Below are positions 8,649-17,140 of a stretch of 64,000 nucleotides of DNA, piece by piece. The position numbers were made by a program, and so were the translations under genes. This DNA is from Vallicoccus soli. GTDB lineage: Bacteria; Actinomycetota; Actinomycetes; Motilibacterales; Motilibacteraceae. The stretch covers positions 310,001 to 374,000 of the forward strand of contig NZ_QZEZ01000002.1 in the NCBI RefSeq assembly GCF_003594885.1, written 5' to 3'. The notes under the pieces were generated by a model that was not told where the DNA came from, did not search any database, and saw only the letters and a program-made list of their open reading frames with translations. Within the stretch, counting starts at the first letter, position 1; the number at the start of each line of letters is the position of its first letter.

Positions 8649-9581
8649 ATGGCCACCCGCACCACCCGTCACCCGACCCTCGACCGACCCCGCTCTCCCG
8701 CGCTGCGCCGCGCCGCCCTCGCCGGCTGCGCCGCCGCCGCCCTCGGCGCCCTGCCGGCCCTGCCCGGCGCGCAGGCCGTGCCCGGGCTCGGCGCCGCGGC
8801 CGCGCAGGCGGCCGTACCGGGGCGGACGGTCGCCACGGCGGCGAGCGCGTACGACTCCTCCGCCGTCAAGCAGCTGAGCGTCACCTGCCCCGCCGGCACG
8901 AAGGTCATCGGCGTCGGCGCCTCGCACACCGGCCCGGCCGGGCGGGTCGTGCTCGACGAGGTGAAGCCCACGCCCAGCCTGCAGATGGCGGGGGTCGTGG
9001 CGGCCGAGGTCGGCCCCGGCACGGGCGCGGCCTGGAACGTCTACCTCACCGCGCAGTGCGCCGCGCCCCTGCCGGGGCAGGTGCTCGTCGTGCGGGAGTC
9101 GACGCTCACGTCGGCCGCGACGCGCTCGGTGACGGCCTCCTGCCCCAGCGGCACCAAGCTCGTCGGCGGCGGCGGCCAGGTGAACGGCACCGCCGGGGTC
9201 GCCGGCCTCGACGAGGTCACGCCGCTGCCCCAGCTGGCCGGGGTCGTGGCGGTCGCCGCCGAGCCGCCGACCGGGTCGGCGGAGAGCTGGTACGCCGGCG
9301 CGTACGCGATCTGCGCCGCGCCGCTGCCGGGGCAGGCGCTCGTCACGAGCTCCTCGCCGGTGTCCTCGAGCACCTCGAAGGAGCGCACCGCCACCTGCCC
9401 GGCGGGCACCGTCGTCCTCAGCGCCTCCGCGCAGGTCGACGGCCCCGCGGGTGAGGTCGTCCTCGCCGGCTTCCGCCCGCTCAGCAGCGGGACGAAGGCC
9501 CGCGGCTGGGCCGCGGAGACCTGGGCCGGCACCCCCGACGGCTGGTCGCTCACGACCCGTGCCGTCTGCGCCGCGCCGTGA
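8649..9581 (+). CDS. secreted protein with three tandem ~80-residue repeats
   Basis: Function not recognised. The 310-aa product has a signal peptide-like N-terminus (RR at 20-21, then an Ala/Leu core, cleavage near AQA). The mature part holds three imperfect repeats, each opening with a cysteine motif (SVTCPAGTK, TASCPSGTK, TATCPAGTV) and ending with another (AQCAAPLPGQ, AICAAPLPGQ, AVCAAP), so each repeat probably forms one disulfide. GVGASHTGPAGRVVLDEV-like strands suggest an all-beta module. ATG at 8649 follows AAGGA by about 7 nt; an in-frame upstream GTG at 8583 lacks support and would bury the signal peptide. It lies 83 bp before another secreted repeat protein, so the two may form an exported pair. 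Confidence 0.75.
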   Translation: MATRTTRHPTLDRPRSPALRRAALAGCAAAALGALPALPGAQAVPGLGAAAAQAAVPGRTVATAASAYDSSAVKQLSVTCPAGTKVIGVGASHTGPAGRVVLDEVKPTPSLQMAGVVAAEVGPGTGAAWNVYLTAQCAAPLPGQVLVVRESTLTSAATRSVTASCPSGTKLVGGGGQVNGTAGVAGLDEVTPLPQLAGVVAVAAEPPTGSAESWYAGAYAICAAPLPGQALVTSSSPVSSSTSKERTATCPAGTVVLSASAQVDGPAGEVVLAGFRPLSSGTKARGWAAETWAGTPDGWSLTTRAVCAAP

Positions 9582-9664
9582 GGCACGGCGCGCCGCCCGC
9601 GAGCACCACCCGGCGCTCCCGCGCCCCCCACCACCTCGTCCACGACACCGACAGGAGCACGACC

Positions 9665-10252
9665 GTGCGCACCCGCACCTCGACCACCCGCACCCCCGGC
9701 GACCTCCGCAGCCGGACCCGCACCACCCGGGCCGTGACCCTCGTGGCGGCCCTCGCCCTGCCCGTCGCGGCGCTCGCGGCCGGACCGGCCGGCGCCGGCA
9801 CGCCGACCTGCGCCGGCAAGAAGGCGACGATCGTCGGCACGGCCGGCTACGACGACCTCGTCGGCACGAGCGGCAAGGACGTCATCGTGGCCCTCGGCGG
9901 CGCCGACTACGTCGACGGCCGCGGCGGGGACGACACCATCTGCGCCGGCGGCGGCAGCGACCTGGTCCGCGGCGGGGGCGGCAACGACCGCGTCCTCGGC
10001 GAGGGCGACGGCGACTACCTCTACGGCGGCACCGGCCGCGACGTCCTGCAGGGCGGCAGCGGCGCGGACGAGCTCTACCTCTACGACGACAGCACCGGCG
10101 GCGACGCCGGGACCGACCGCGGCGAGGGCGGCGACGGCGCCGACCGGGTCTACGGCCTCGACGGGGCCGGCGGCGACACCGTCCTCGGCGGCGGGGGCGC
10201 GGACGCCTGCACGAGCGACGCGGGCGACACCCGCTCGGGCTGCGAGTCCTGA
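9665..10252 (+). CDS. secreted RTX-like calcium-binding repeat protein
   Basis: A 195-aa exported protein. Residues 1-45 are an Arg/Thr-rich start and a hydrophobic core ending AGPAGAG, a plausible signal peptide. After TCAGKKATIVGTAGYDDLVG the sequence runs through glycine-aspartate nonapeptide-like repeats (GGADYVDGRGGDDTI, GGGNDRVLGEGDGDY, GGTGRDVLQGGSGADEL), the pattern that winds into a Ca2+-binding parallel beta-roll (HemolysinCabind family). Three Cys residues are spread from the start to GCES at the end. GTG at 9665 has GGAG about 8 nt upstream. Its last 103 bp overlap, antisense, the end of the convergent LuxR regulator gene. Likely an extracellular or surface structural protein; no enzymatic domain is present. 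Confidence 0.8.
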   Translation: MRTRTSTTRTPGDLRSRTRTTRAVTLVAALALPVAALAAGPAGAGTPTCAGKKATIVGTAGYDDLVGTSGKDVIVALGGADYVDGRGGDDTICAGGGSDLVRGGGGNDRVLGEGDGDYLYGGTGRDVLQGGSGADELYLYDDSTGGDAGTDRGEGGDGADRVYGLDGAGGDTVLGGGGADACTSDAGDTRSGCES

Positions 10253-13002
10253 GCGGCTGCACCCGCGGGTCCAGCGGCCCGAGCAGCACCGGCGGCGCCA
10301 GCGGCCCGCGGGCCCGGCGGCGACGACCGCGGGGCCCGCGGGCCGAGCGCGTGCGCGAGGTCCTCGCGCCGGGTGACGCCCAGCTTGACGAACGCGCGCT
10401 GCAGGTGGTTCTCGACCGTGCGCCGCGACAGGACGAGCCGGGCGGCGATGTCCGCGTTGGCCAGCCCGCGCGCGGCGAGGCGCGCCACCTCGAGCTCGCG
10501 CGCGGTGAGGGCGGGGCCCGCCGGCGCCGGCGCCTGCAGGCCCGGGGTGCCCGCACCCCGGCAGCGGGCGAGCAGCTCCTGCCCCAGGCGGGCGAGCGCG
10601 GACGCGCGCCGACCCTCCCCGCGGCCCGCGAGGTGCCGCAGCCCGGCCAGCGCCGCCTCCGCGCCCTCCAGGGGCGCCTCGGCCGCGGCGAACGCCTCGG
10701 CCGCGCCCGCCCAGGCGCGCGGCTCGTCGCCGCCGAGGGCGGCGGCGTGCAGGGCGCAGGCCGCCGCGAACGCCCCCTCGACGCGGCCCGCGAGGTCGCG
10801 CACCCGCGCGGCGGCGGCGGGCTCGCCGAGGCGCAGCAGGTCGTGGCGCAGGACGAGCTCGGGGGCGTCCTGCCCCAGGCCCGCGGCCAGCGACGCCGCG
10901 CCCTCGAGGAGGTCCCGCGCCCGCGACGCCTCCCCGGCCGCGGCGCACGCCCAGGCCAGCCCCCGCTGCACGAGGTCGGGCTCGTAGAGCCCCGCTGGCG
11001 GACCGGTGAGGGCGGCGACCTCCCGCGCGGCGGTCGCGGCCGCCTCGGCGTCGCCGGCGGTGCCGAGCGCCAGCGCCACGCCGCCGAGGCACCAGCGCAG
11101 CGCCACCTCGTCGTTGAGCCCGCGGTAGGCGGCGGCCGCAGCCCGGAACCGGGCCAGCGCCGCGTCCGCGTCGCCGCGGGCGAGCTCGGCCCGCCCGGCG
11201 ATGAGCGCCGACGTGCCGACGCCCTCCGGGTCGCCGGCGGCGAGGAAGGCCGCCTCGGTGCGCCCGAGGAGGTCGAGGGCGGCCCCGGGGCGGCCGGCGT
11301 ACACGAGCGCCGACGCCTGGGGGAACAGGAACACCTCCGGCACCGGCAGGACGCGACGGCCCTCGCCGGCCCGCCGGGCCGCCTCGGCCCGCTCGAGGCA
11401 CTCCGCGGCGCGCCCGAGGCTGGCCAGCGCCGTCGTCGCGGCGTACGCGGCGCGCATCCCGGCGCGGTCCGGCGCCGGCGCGCCCTCCGGCCCGCCCTCG
11501 CCCGGCCGCGCCTGCCCGCCGACCTCGTCGGCCTCCTCGAGCGCCGCGCCGAGGCGCCCGGCGAGCAGGTGCAGCAGGGCGCCGCGCGAGGCCGTGTCGC
11601 GCCGCCGGTCGGGGTCGACGAGCCGCCCCGCCGCGTCGTGCAGGACCTGCCACGCCTCCTCGTCGCGGCGCAGGAGGTTGAGGACGTGCGCGCGCGTGTC
11701 CGCGACGGAGGCGACCTCCTCGTCCGTGCGCGCCGCCGGCGCCAGCCCGGCCAGCAGGTCGGCGGCCTCCTCGGGCCGTCCGGTGTAGAAGAGCACCTCA
11801 GCGAGGACGACGCCGGCCGCCACGTGCGGCCCGGCGCCGAGGGCGGCGCGGGCCAGGCGCTCGGCCAGGCCCAGGTCGAAGCGGCGGCGCGCCTCCTCGG
11901 CCGCCTCGGCCAGCGCCCCCGGCGCCGGCGGGCGGTCGCCCTCCAGCTGCCACGACGCCGCGCGCAGGCGGTCCTCCCGGCGCCGGGCGCGGGTGCGCGC
12001 GAGGGCGTCGGCGAGCTCGCCGTGCCGGCGCCGGCGCCGCAGCAGCGGCAGGGCGCCGGCGACCGCCTCGGCGTAGAGCGGGTGGCCCAGCGCCACGGTG
12101 GTGCGCCGCCCGTCGAGGGCGACCTCGACGAGGCCGCGCTCCTCGAGGTCGTCGAGGGCCGCGACGGGCACGAGCCCCTCGAGGAGGCCGAGCCCCAGCG
12201 GGCCGCCGACGGCGAGCAGCTCGACGGCGTGGGCTTGCTCGGGCGTCAGCGCGCCGAGCCGGGCGCGGACGACCTCGGTGAGCCGCCGGCCGGGGCGCAG
12301 GCCGGGGCGCAGCGCCCAGGCGCCGGAGCCGCGCTCGAGCCGGCCCGCCTCGAGCTCCTCGCGCACGAGCTCGCGCAGCAGGAGCGGGTTGCCGCGCGAG
12401 AGCTGCCAGAGGCGGCGCACCGCCGCGGGCAGCACCGGCGGCCCCAGGGCCGCCTCCAGGACCTCGCGCACGGCGTCCTCGCCGAGCGCGCCGACCTCCA
12501 CCCGCAGCGCCCCCGCGTCCTTGTCGAGGGCCGCGACGGCGTCGGGTGCCCGCTCACCGGACCGCACGGTGACCACGAGCCGCAGGGCGCGGGCGAGCAC
12601 GAGCTGCAGGACCAGGGTCGCGGACCCGGCGTCGAGCGCGTGGGCGTCGTCGACGAGGAGCAGGACCGGGCGCCCGCCGGCGCGGGCGTCGAAGGCCGCG
12701 CGGGTGCGCTGCAGCAGGGCGAGCACGTCCGCGTCGGCCTCCGCCGGCGGCAGCAGGCCGGCGAGCGCGCCGAACGGGATGCCCGACGCGGCCCGCGTCG
12801 CGACGGCGCGCAGGACCGCGTACCCGTCGGCCTCCAGGCCGGCCGCCACCTCCCGGGCCAGGCGGGTCTTGCCCGCGCCCGCCTCGCCGGTCAGCACGAC
12901 GGCCGCGCCGTCGCCGCGCAGGGCCGCCTCGCAGCGGCGGCGCTCCGCGTCGCGGCCGAGGAGGGGCCAGTCCCCCGTGGCGGGTCCCACGGCCGCGAGC
13001 AT
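10150..13002 (-). CDS. LuxR-family ATP-binding transcriptional regulator (LAL type)
   Basis: A 950-aa regulator with the usual large LAL architecture. An N-terminal STAND-type ATPase begins LLGRDAERRRCEAALRG, with Walker A VVLTGEAGAGKTRLAREV (about residues 40-50) and Walker B VLLLVDDAHALD. A long helical TPR-like middle follows. The C-terminal LuxR helix-turn-helix starts LTARELEVARLAARGLANAD and includes SRRTVENHLQ, near residues 830-885. After it comes a low-complexity Pro/Ala/Ser tail of about 65 residues whose last 34 codons are antisense to the RTX-like gene. ATG at 13002 is chosen because the conserved LLGRD begins 13 residues later. Such proteins activate target promoters in response to an unknown ligand. 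Confidence 0.88.
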   Translation of the reverse strand: MLAAVGPATGDWPLLGRDAERRRCEAALRGDGAAVVLTGEAGAGKTRLAREVAAGLEADGYAVLRAVATRAASGIPFGALAGLLPPAEADADVLALLQRTRAAFDARAGGRPVLLLVDDAHALDAGSATLVLQLVLARALRLVVTVRSGERAPDAVAALDKDAGALRVEVGALGEDAVREVLEAALGPPVLPAAVRRLWQLSRGNPLLLRELVREELEAGRLERGSGAWALRPGLRPGRRLTEVVRARLGALTPEQAHAVELLAVGGPLGLGLLEGLVPVAALDDLEERGLVEVALDGRRTTVALGHPLYAEAVAGALPLLRRRRRHGELADALARTRARRREDRLRAASWQLEGDRPPAPGALAEAAEEARRRFDLGLAERLARAALGAGPHVAAGVVLAEVLFYTGRPEEAADLLAGLAPAARTDEEVASVADTRAHVLNLLRRDEEAWQVLHDAAGRLVDPDRRRDTASRGALLHLLAGRLGAALEEADEVGGQARPGEGGPEGAPAPDRAGMRAAYAATTALASLGRAAECLERAEAARRAGEGRRVLPVPEVFLFPQASALVYAGRPGAALDLLGRTEAAFLAAGDPEGVGTSALIAGRAELARGDADAALARFRAAAAAYRGLNDEVALRWCLGGVALALGTAGDAEAAATAAREVAALTGPPAGLYEPDLVQRGLAWACAAAGEASRARDLLEGAASLAAGLGQDAPELVLRHDLLRLGEPAAAARVRDLAGRVEGAFAAACALHAAALGGDEPRAWAGAAEAFAAAEAPLEGAEAALAGLRHLAGRGEGRRASALARLGQELLARCRGAGTPGLQAPAPAGPALTARELEVARLAARGLANADIAARLVLSRRTVENHLQRAFVKLGVTRREDLAHALGPRAPRSSPPGPRAAGAAGAARAAGPAGAAAQDSQPERVSPASLVQASAPPPPRTVSPPAPSRP

Positions 13003-13046
13003 GGCACCGCCGGCGCCCGCCGTCAGCGGGTCGGCCGCAGCCGGGC

Positions 13047-13391
13047 TCAGCCCTCGCGCGCCCGCCGCTGCTCCGCGGCCACCCGCGCGTTCCACTCCCG
13101 CATGCGCCGCGGGTAGCCCACCACGGCCGCGTCGTAGCTCGGGATGCCGAGCTCGTGCGCCAGGTCGTGCGCCGCGCGCGCGTCGGGGCAGCGGCGGCGG
13201 GTCCACTCGCCCGTGGACGCGACGAGCACCACGGTGGTCGCGGTGACGGTGGTCGGGGGCTCGACGAAGGCCTCGACGCCGGTGCGGGCCCGCGCCCACT
13301 CCACGAGGTGCGCGCGGTCGCCCGACCCCGCCGAGCGGGTCGTCCCCGGCGCCTGGCGCCGGCCCCGCCGCACCCGGTCGAACAGCCCCAC
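13047..13391 (-). CDS. conserved actinobacterial protein of unknown function beside lpdA
   Basis: A 114-aa protein starting MGLFDRVRRGRRQAPG, with an acidic-basic central domain (EAFVEPPTTVTATTVVLVAS, TGEWTRRRCPDARAAHD) and a C-terminus RMREWNARVAAEQRR. No catalytic motif is evident. I recall similar short proteins next to lpdA in other actinomycetes, but function is unassigned. GTG at 13391 is preferred because GGAGG lies 6 nt upstream; the frame extends upstream without a better start. It is divergent from lpdA with 214 bp between starts, a region holding a perfect 14-bp palindrome. Confidence 0.7.
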   Translation of the reverse strand: MGLFDRVRRGRRQAPGTTRSAGSGDRAHLVEWARARTGVEAFVEPPTTVTATTVVLVASTGEWTRRRCPDARAAHDLAHELGIPSYDAAVVGYPRRMREWNARVAAEQRRAREG

Positions 13392-13523
13392 GACGAACCT
13401 CCGCGCCCGCGCACCGCCCGCGCCGGCCGCGGGTCGCCTGGGTGCTCCTGGGCGGCACCGTAGGCGAGGACGGGCGCCGCCGCGGCCGATCGCGCCGGGA
13501 CGGCGCGCCCCGGGTCCCCGCGC

Positions 13524-13537
13524 CACCCGTACGGGTG
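13524..13537. repeat. perfect 14-bp palindrome CACCCGTACGGGTG
   Basis: The sequence is its own reverse complement and lies in the divergent interval upstream of lpdA. The identical 14-mer occurs again at 58649-58662 within an extragenic hairpin. It may be an operator or a dispersed extragenic element. Confidence 0.6.
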
Positions 13538-13605
13538 CGAGGATGACGGGCGGCACGGCGCTGCCACCGCAGCGGCCGTGAGGAACGACTGCGGAGGAGC
13601 CTCAC

Positions 13606-14982
13606 GTGGCGGACGTGTACGACGTCGTCATCCTCGGCGGCGGCAGCGGCGGGTACGCCTGCGCCCTGCGGGCCGCCCAGCTCGGCCTGTCGGTCGCGCT
13701 CGTCGAGAAGGACAAGCTCGGCGGCACGTGCCTGCACCGGGGCTGCATCCCGACCAAGGCGCTGCTGCACGCCGGCGAGGTCGCGGACTCGGCCCGCGAG
13801 AGCGAGCAGTTCGGCGTGCGCGCCTCGTTCGAGTCCATCGACATGGCCGGCGTCAACAAGTACAAGGACGGGGTCGTCGCGCGCCTCTACAAGGGCCTGC
13901 AGGGCCTGGTGAAGAGCCGCAGCATCACCTACGTCGAGGGCACCGGCCGGCTCGTCGCCAAGGACGCGGTCGAGGTCGACGGGCAGCGCCTGCAGGGCCG
14001 GCACGTCGTCCTGGCGACCGGCTCCTCCTCGCGCACCCTGCCCGGGCTCGAGCTGGACGGCGAGCGCGTGATCGCCAGCGAGCACGCCCTGCAGCTCGGC
14101 GACGTGCCGCGCTCGGTCGTCGTGCTCGGCGGCGGCGTCATCGGCGTGGAGTTCGCCAGCGCGTGGCGCTCCTTCGGCGTCGACGTCACGATCGTCGAGG
14201 CCCTGCCGCGGCTCGTGCCCTCCGAGGACGAGGCCTGCTCCAAGGCGCTCGAGCGCGCCTTCCGCAAGCGCGGCATCAAGTTCAGCACCGGCGTGCGGTT
14301 CTCCGGCGTGGAGCGCACCGCCGACGGGGTGAAGGTGTCCCTCGAGGACGGCAAGGCGTTCGAGGCCGACCTCATGCTCGTCGCGGTCGGGCGCGGGCCC
14401 AACGCCAGCGGCATGGGGTACGAGGAGGTCGGCGTCGGCATGGACCGCGGCTTCGTCCTCACCGACGAGCGGCTGCGCACGAACGTCGAGGGCGTCTTCG
14501 CCGTCGGCGACATCGTGCCGGGCCTGCAGCTCGCGCACCGCGGCTTCCAGCAGGGCATCTTCGTCGCCGAGGAGATCGCCGGGCTCTCCCCCGCGGTCAT
14601 CGACGAGCGCGGCATCCCGCGGGTGACCTACTGCGACCCGGAGATCGCCTCCATCGGCCTCACCGAGGCGCAGGCCAAGGCGGCCTACGGCGACGACGGC
14701 GTCGAGTCGCTGCAGTACGACCTCGGCGGCAACGGCCGCAGCCAGATCCTCAAGACCACCGGCTTCGTCAAGCTCGTGCGGCAGAAGGACGGCCCGGTCG
14801 TGGGCGTGCACATGGTCGGCTCGCGCATGGGCGAGCAGGTCGGCGAGGCCCAGCTCATCTACAACTGGGAGGCCTTCCCCGCGGAGGTCGCGCAGCTCGT
14901 CCACGCCCACCCGACGCAGAACGAGGCGCTGGGCGAGGCGCACCTCGCCCTCGCCGGCAAGCCGCTCCACGCCCACGGCTGA
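13606..14982 (+). CDS. lpdA: dihydrolipoyl dehydrogenase (E3)
   Basis: E3 reoxidises dihydrolipoyl groups on SucB/E2 or GcvH, passing electrons through a redox disulfide and FAD to NAD+. The 458-aa sequence has the FAD site VVILGGGSGGYACALRAAQL, the active disulfide GGTCLHRGCIPTKALL (Cys near residues 43 and 48), the NAD site VVVLGGGVIGVEFASAW, VFAVGDIVPGLQLAHR, and the C-terminal HAHPTQNEALGE with the catalytic His-Glu pair. GTG at 13606 has CGGAGGAG 6-7 nt upstream. sucB follows after 63 bp, so the two form an E3-E2 unit. Confidence 0.97.
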   Translation: MADVYDVVILGGGSGGYACALRAAQLGLSVALVEKDKLGGTCLHRGCIPTKALLHAGEVADSARESEQFGVRASFESIDMAGVNKYKDGVVARLYKGLQGLVKSRSITYVEGTGRLVAKDAVEVDGQRLQGRHVVLATGSSSRTLPGLELDGERVIASEHALQLGDVPRSVVVLGGGVIGVEFASAWRSFGVDVTIVEALPRLVPSEDEACSKALERAFRKRGIKFSTGVRFSGVERTADGVKVSLEDGKAFEADLMLVAVGRGPNASGMGYEEVGVGMDRGFVLTDERLRTNVEGVFAVGDIVPGLQLAHRGFQQGIFVAEEIAGLSPAVIDERGIPRVTYCDPEIASIGLTEAQAKAAYGDDGVESLQYDLGGNGRSQILKTTGFVKLVRQKDGPVVGVHMVGSRMGEQVGEAQLIYNWEAFPAEVAQLVHAHPTQNEALGEAHLALAGKPLHAHG

Positions 14983-15045
14983 GCGCGCGCCGCACCCCAG
15001 CACGCCGCCAGACCCGGCCCACGGTCGAAGCAGACAGGAGAGCAC

Positions 15046-16986
15046 ATGTCGTTCTCGGTAACCATGCCTGCGCTCGGGGAGAGCGTCTCCGAGGGCACGG
15101 TCACCCGCTGGCTCAAGAAGGAGGGTGACCAGGTCGAGGTCGACGAGCCGCTGCTCGAGGTCTCCACCGACAAGGTCGACACCGAGATCCCCTCGCCCGC
15201 GGCGGGCGTGCTGCAGCGCATCGTCGTCGGCGAGGACGAGACCGTCGACGTGGGCGCCGAGCTCGCGGTCATCGGCGACGCGGCCGGGGGCGGCGGCGGG
15301 CAGCCCGCCGAGGCGTCGGCGGCGGCGACGCAGGCCGACGCCCCCCAGCAGGACGCCGACCCCGCGCCCGCGCAGGCCTCGTACGAGCCGCCCGCGCCCC
15401 GGCAGGAGCAGGCCCAGCCGGAGCAGCAGGCGCCCGCGGGCGGGTCGCAGGGCGGCGGCGCCCCGCAGGGCGTGCCGGTGACGATGCCGGCGCTCGGCGA
15501 GAGCGTCTCCGAGGGCACCGTGACCCGCTGGCTCAAGCAGGTCGGCGAGACCGTCGAGGTCGACGAGCCCCTGCTGGAGGTCTCGACCGACAAGGTCGAC
15601 ACGGAGATCCCCTCCCCCGTCGCCGGCACCGTGCTCGCGATCAGCGTGGGCGAGGACGAGACGGTCCCGGTGGGCGCCGAGCTCGCCGTGGTCGGGGACC
15701 CGTCGGCGCAGGGCGGCGCCCCTGCGCAGCAGGCCCCCCAGCAGGAGCAGCGCGAGCAGCCCCAGGTCGTCGCCGCGGCCCCGCAGCAGCAGGCCCCGCA
15801 GCAGCAGGCCCCCCAGCAGCAGGCCCCCCAGCAGCAGCCCCAGCAGGTCCCCCCGGTCACCGAGGAGCCGCAGCCGACGGTCCCGGCGGCCACGCCGGCG
15901 CAGGCGAGCACGCAGCCGACCGGGGAGTACGCCCCGGCGGAGTCGCGCGAGGGGCAGGGCGGCGGCGCGCAGGCCCCGACGGGCACCGGCGCGGTGGCGG
16001 GCACCCCCGCCCCGGAGGGGGTCTCCCCCTACGTCACCCCGCTGGTGCGCAAGCTGGCGGCGGAGCACGGCGTCGACCTGGCGTCGGTGCAGGGCACCGG
16101 GGTCGGCGGGCGCATCCGCAAGCAGGACGTCCTCGAGGCGGCCGAGAAGGCGAAGGCGCCGGCCCCGGCCGCTCCCGCCGCGGCGCAGCAGGCGGCCCCC
16201 GCCGCGCCCGCCGCGCCCGCCACGGCCGGCGGCTCCCAGGCGGCGCCCGCCGCGCCGGCGGTGTCGCCGCTGCGCGGCACCAGCGAGAAGATGTCGCGCC
16301 TGCGCAAGGTCATCGCCACGCGCATGGTCGAGTCGCTGCAGGTCTCGGCGCAGCTCACCAGCGTCGTCGAGGTCGACCTCACCCGCGTCGCGCAGCTGCG
16401 CGCCCGGGCCAAGCGCGACTTCGAGGCGCGCGAGGGCGTCAAGCTGTCGTACCTGCCGTTCCTGGCCAAGGCCGCGGTGGAGGCCCTCAAGGCCCACCCC
16501 AAGGTCAACGCCAGCATCGAGGGCGACACGATCGTCTACCACGGCCAGGAGAACCTCGCGGTCGCGGTGGACACCGAGCGGGGCCTGCTCGTCCCGGTCG
16601 TCAAGGACGCCGGCGACCTCAACATCGGCGGCCTCGCCCGCAAGATCGCGGACCTCGCGGCCCGCACGCGGGACAACAAGATCACGCCGGACGAGATGAG
16701 CGGCGGCACGTTCACGCTGACCAACACGGGCAGCCGGGGCGCGCTCTTCGACACCCCGATCATCAACCAGCCGCAGGTGGCGATCCTCGGCACCGGCGCG
16801 CTCGTCAAGCGCCCGGTCGTGATCGACCACCCGGAGCTGGGTGAGACGATCGCCGTGCGGCACATGATGTACCTCGCGCTGTCGTACGACCACCGGCTCG
16901 TCGACGGCGCCGACGCGGCGCGCTTCCTCACGACGATGAAGCAGCGCCTCGAGGCGGGGGCGTTCGAGGCCGACCTCGGCCTCTGA
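15046..16986 (+). CDS. sucB: 2-oxoglutarate dehydrogenase-type dihydrolipoamide acyltransferase (E2) with two lipoyl domains
   Basis: E2 core enzyme of a 2-oxo acid dehydrogenase complex, 646 aa. Two nearly identical lipoyl domains (about residues 1-80 and 143-222) each contain the lipoylation site [12 protein letters not shown]. They are joined by Ala/Pro/Gln linkers; the second linker contains a QQQAP-type repeat encoded by a 12-bp tandem repeat. The peripheral subunit-binding domain ([19 protein letters not shown]) is near residue 326, and the catalytic domain ends with [17 protein letters not shown], with the active His and Asp. ATG has AGGAGAG about 5 nt upstream. The linker repeat is prone to length change. 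Whether the complex prefers oxoglutarate or pyruvate cannot be certain. Confidence 0.95.
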   Translation: MSFSVTMPALGESVSEGTVTRWLKKEGDQVEVDEPLLEVSTDKVDTEIPSPAAGVLQRIVVGEDETVDVGAELAVIGDAAGGGGGQPAEASAAATQADAPQQDADPAPAQASYEPPAPRQEQAQPEQQAPAGGSQGGGAPQGVPVTMPALGESVSEGTVTRWLKQVGETVEVDEPLLEVSTDKVDTEIPSPVAGTVLAISVGEDETVPVGAELAVVGDPSAQGGAPAQQAPQQEQREQPQVVAAAPQQQAPQQQAPQQQAPQQQPQQVPPVTEEPQPTVPAATPAQASTQPTGEYAPAESREGQGGGAQAPTGTGAVAGTPAPEGVSPYVTPLVRKLAAEHGVDLASVQGTGVGGRIRKQDVLEAAEKAKAPAPAAPAAAQQAAPAAPAAPATAGGSQAAPAAPAVSPLRGTSEKMSRLRKVIATRMVESLQVSAQLTSVVEVDLTRVAQLRARAKRDFEAREGVKLSYLPFLAKAAVEALKAHPKVNASIEGDTIVYHGQENLAVAVDTERGLLVPVVKDAGDLNIGGLARKIADLAARTRDNKITPDEMSGGTFTLTNTGSRGALFDTPIINQPQVAILGTGALVKRPVVIDHPELGETIAVRHMMYLALSYDHRLVDGADAARFLTTMKQRLEAGAFEADLGL

Positions 16987-17011
16987 CCCCCGCACCACCG
17001 TCCCCGTCCCC

Positions 17012-17042
17012 GGCCGGGGTGCGCCCCGCGCGCACCCCGGCC
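17012..17042 (+). terminator. perfect 12-bp GC hairpin after sucB
   Basis: GGCCGGGGTGCG (17012-17023) pairs perfectly with CGCACCCCGGCC (17031-17042) across a 7-nt loop, 25 bp after the sucB stop. There is no T-run. A -10-like CAGGAT for the next transcript begins at the foot of the hairpin. Confidence 0.6.
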
Positions 17043-17053
17043 AGGATGGGCCG

Positions 17054-17140
17054 GTGCCCGCACCCCCGCGGGCCGTCCCGGAGGTCGGTCCGCACCGCGT
17101 CCCCGGGGTCGTCGTGGACGTCCTGGAGGTCGCCGCGTGA
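17054..17140 (+). CDS. putative 28-aa small ORF coupled to the epimerase gene
   Basis: GTG at 17054 opens a 28-codon frame (start MPAPPRAVPEVG, end VDVLEVAA) whose TGA overlaps the next gene's GTG by 4 bp. CAGGAT lies 6 nt upstream with no Shine-Dalgarno, the leaderless layout common here. The codons have G or C at nearly every third position. No similarity is recognised; it may be a leader that couples translation of the epimerase, or it may be chance. Confidence 0.35.
   Translation: MPAPPRAVPEVGPHRVPGVVVDVLEVAA

Noticed and set aside
13542..13580. 12-codon ORF (ATG at 13542) before lpdA as a leader peptide
   Set aside because: It has no suitable -10 spacing and no coupling to lpdA, which has its own strong Shine-Dalgarno.
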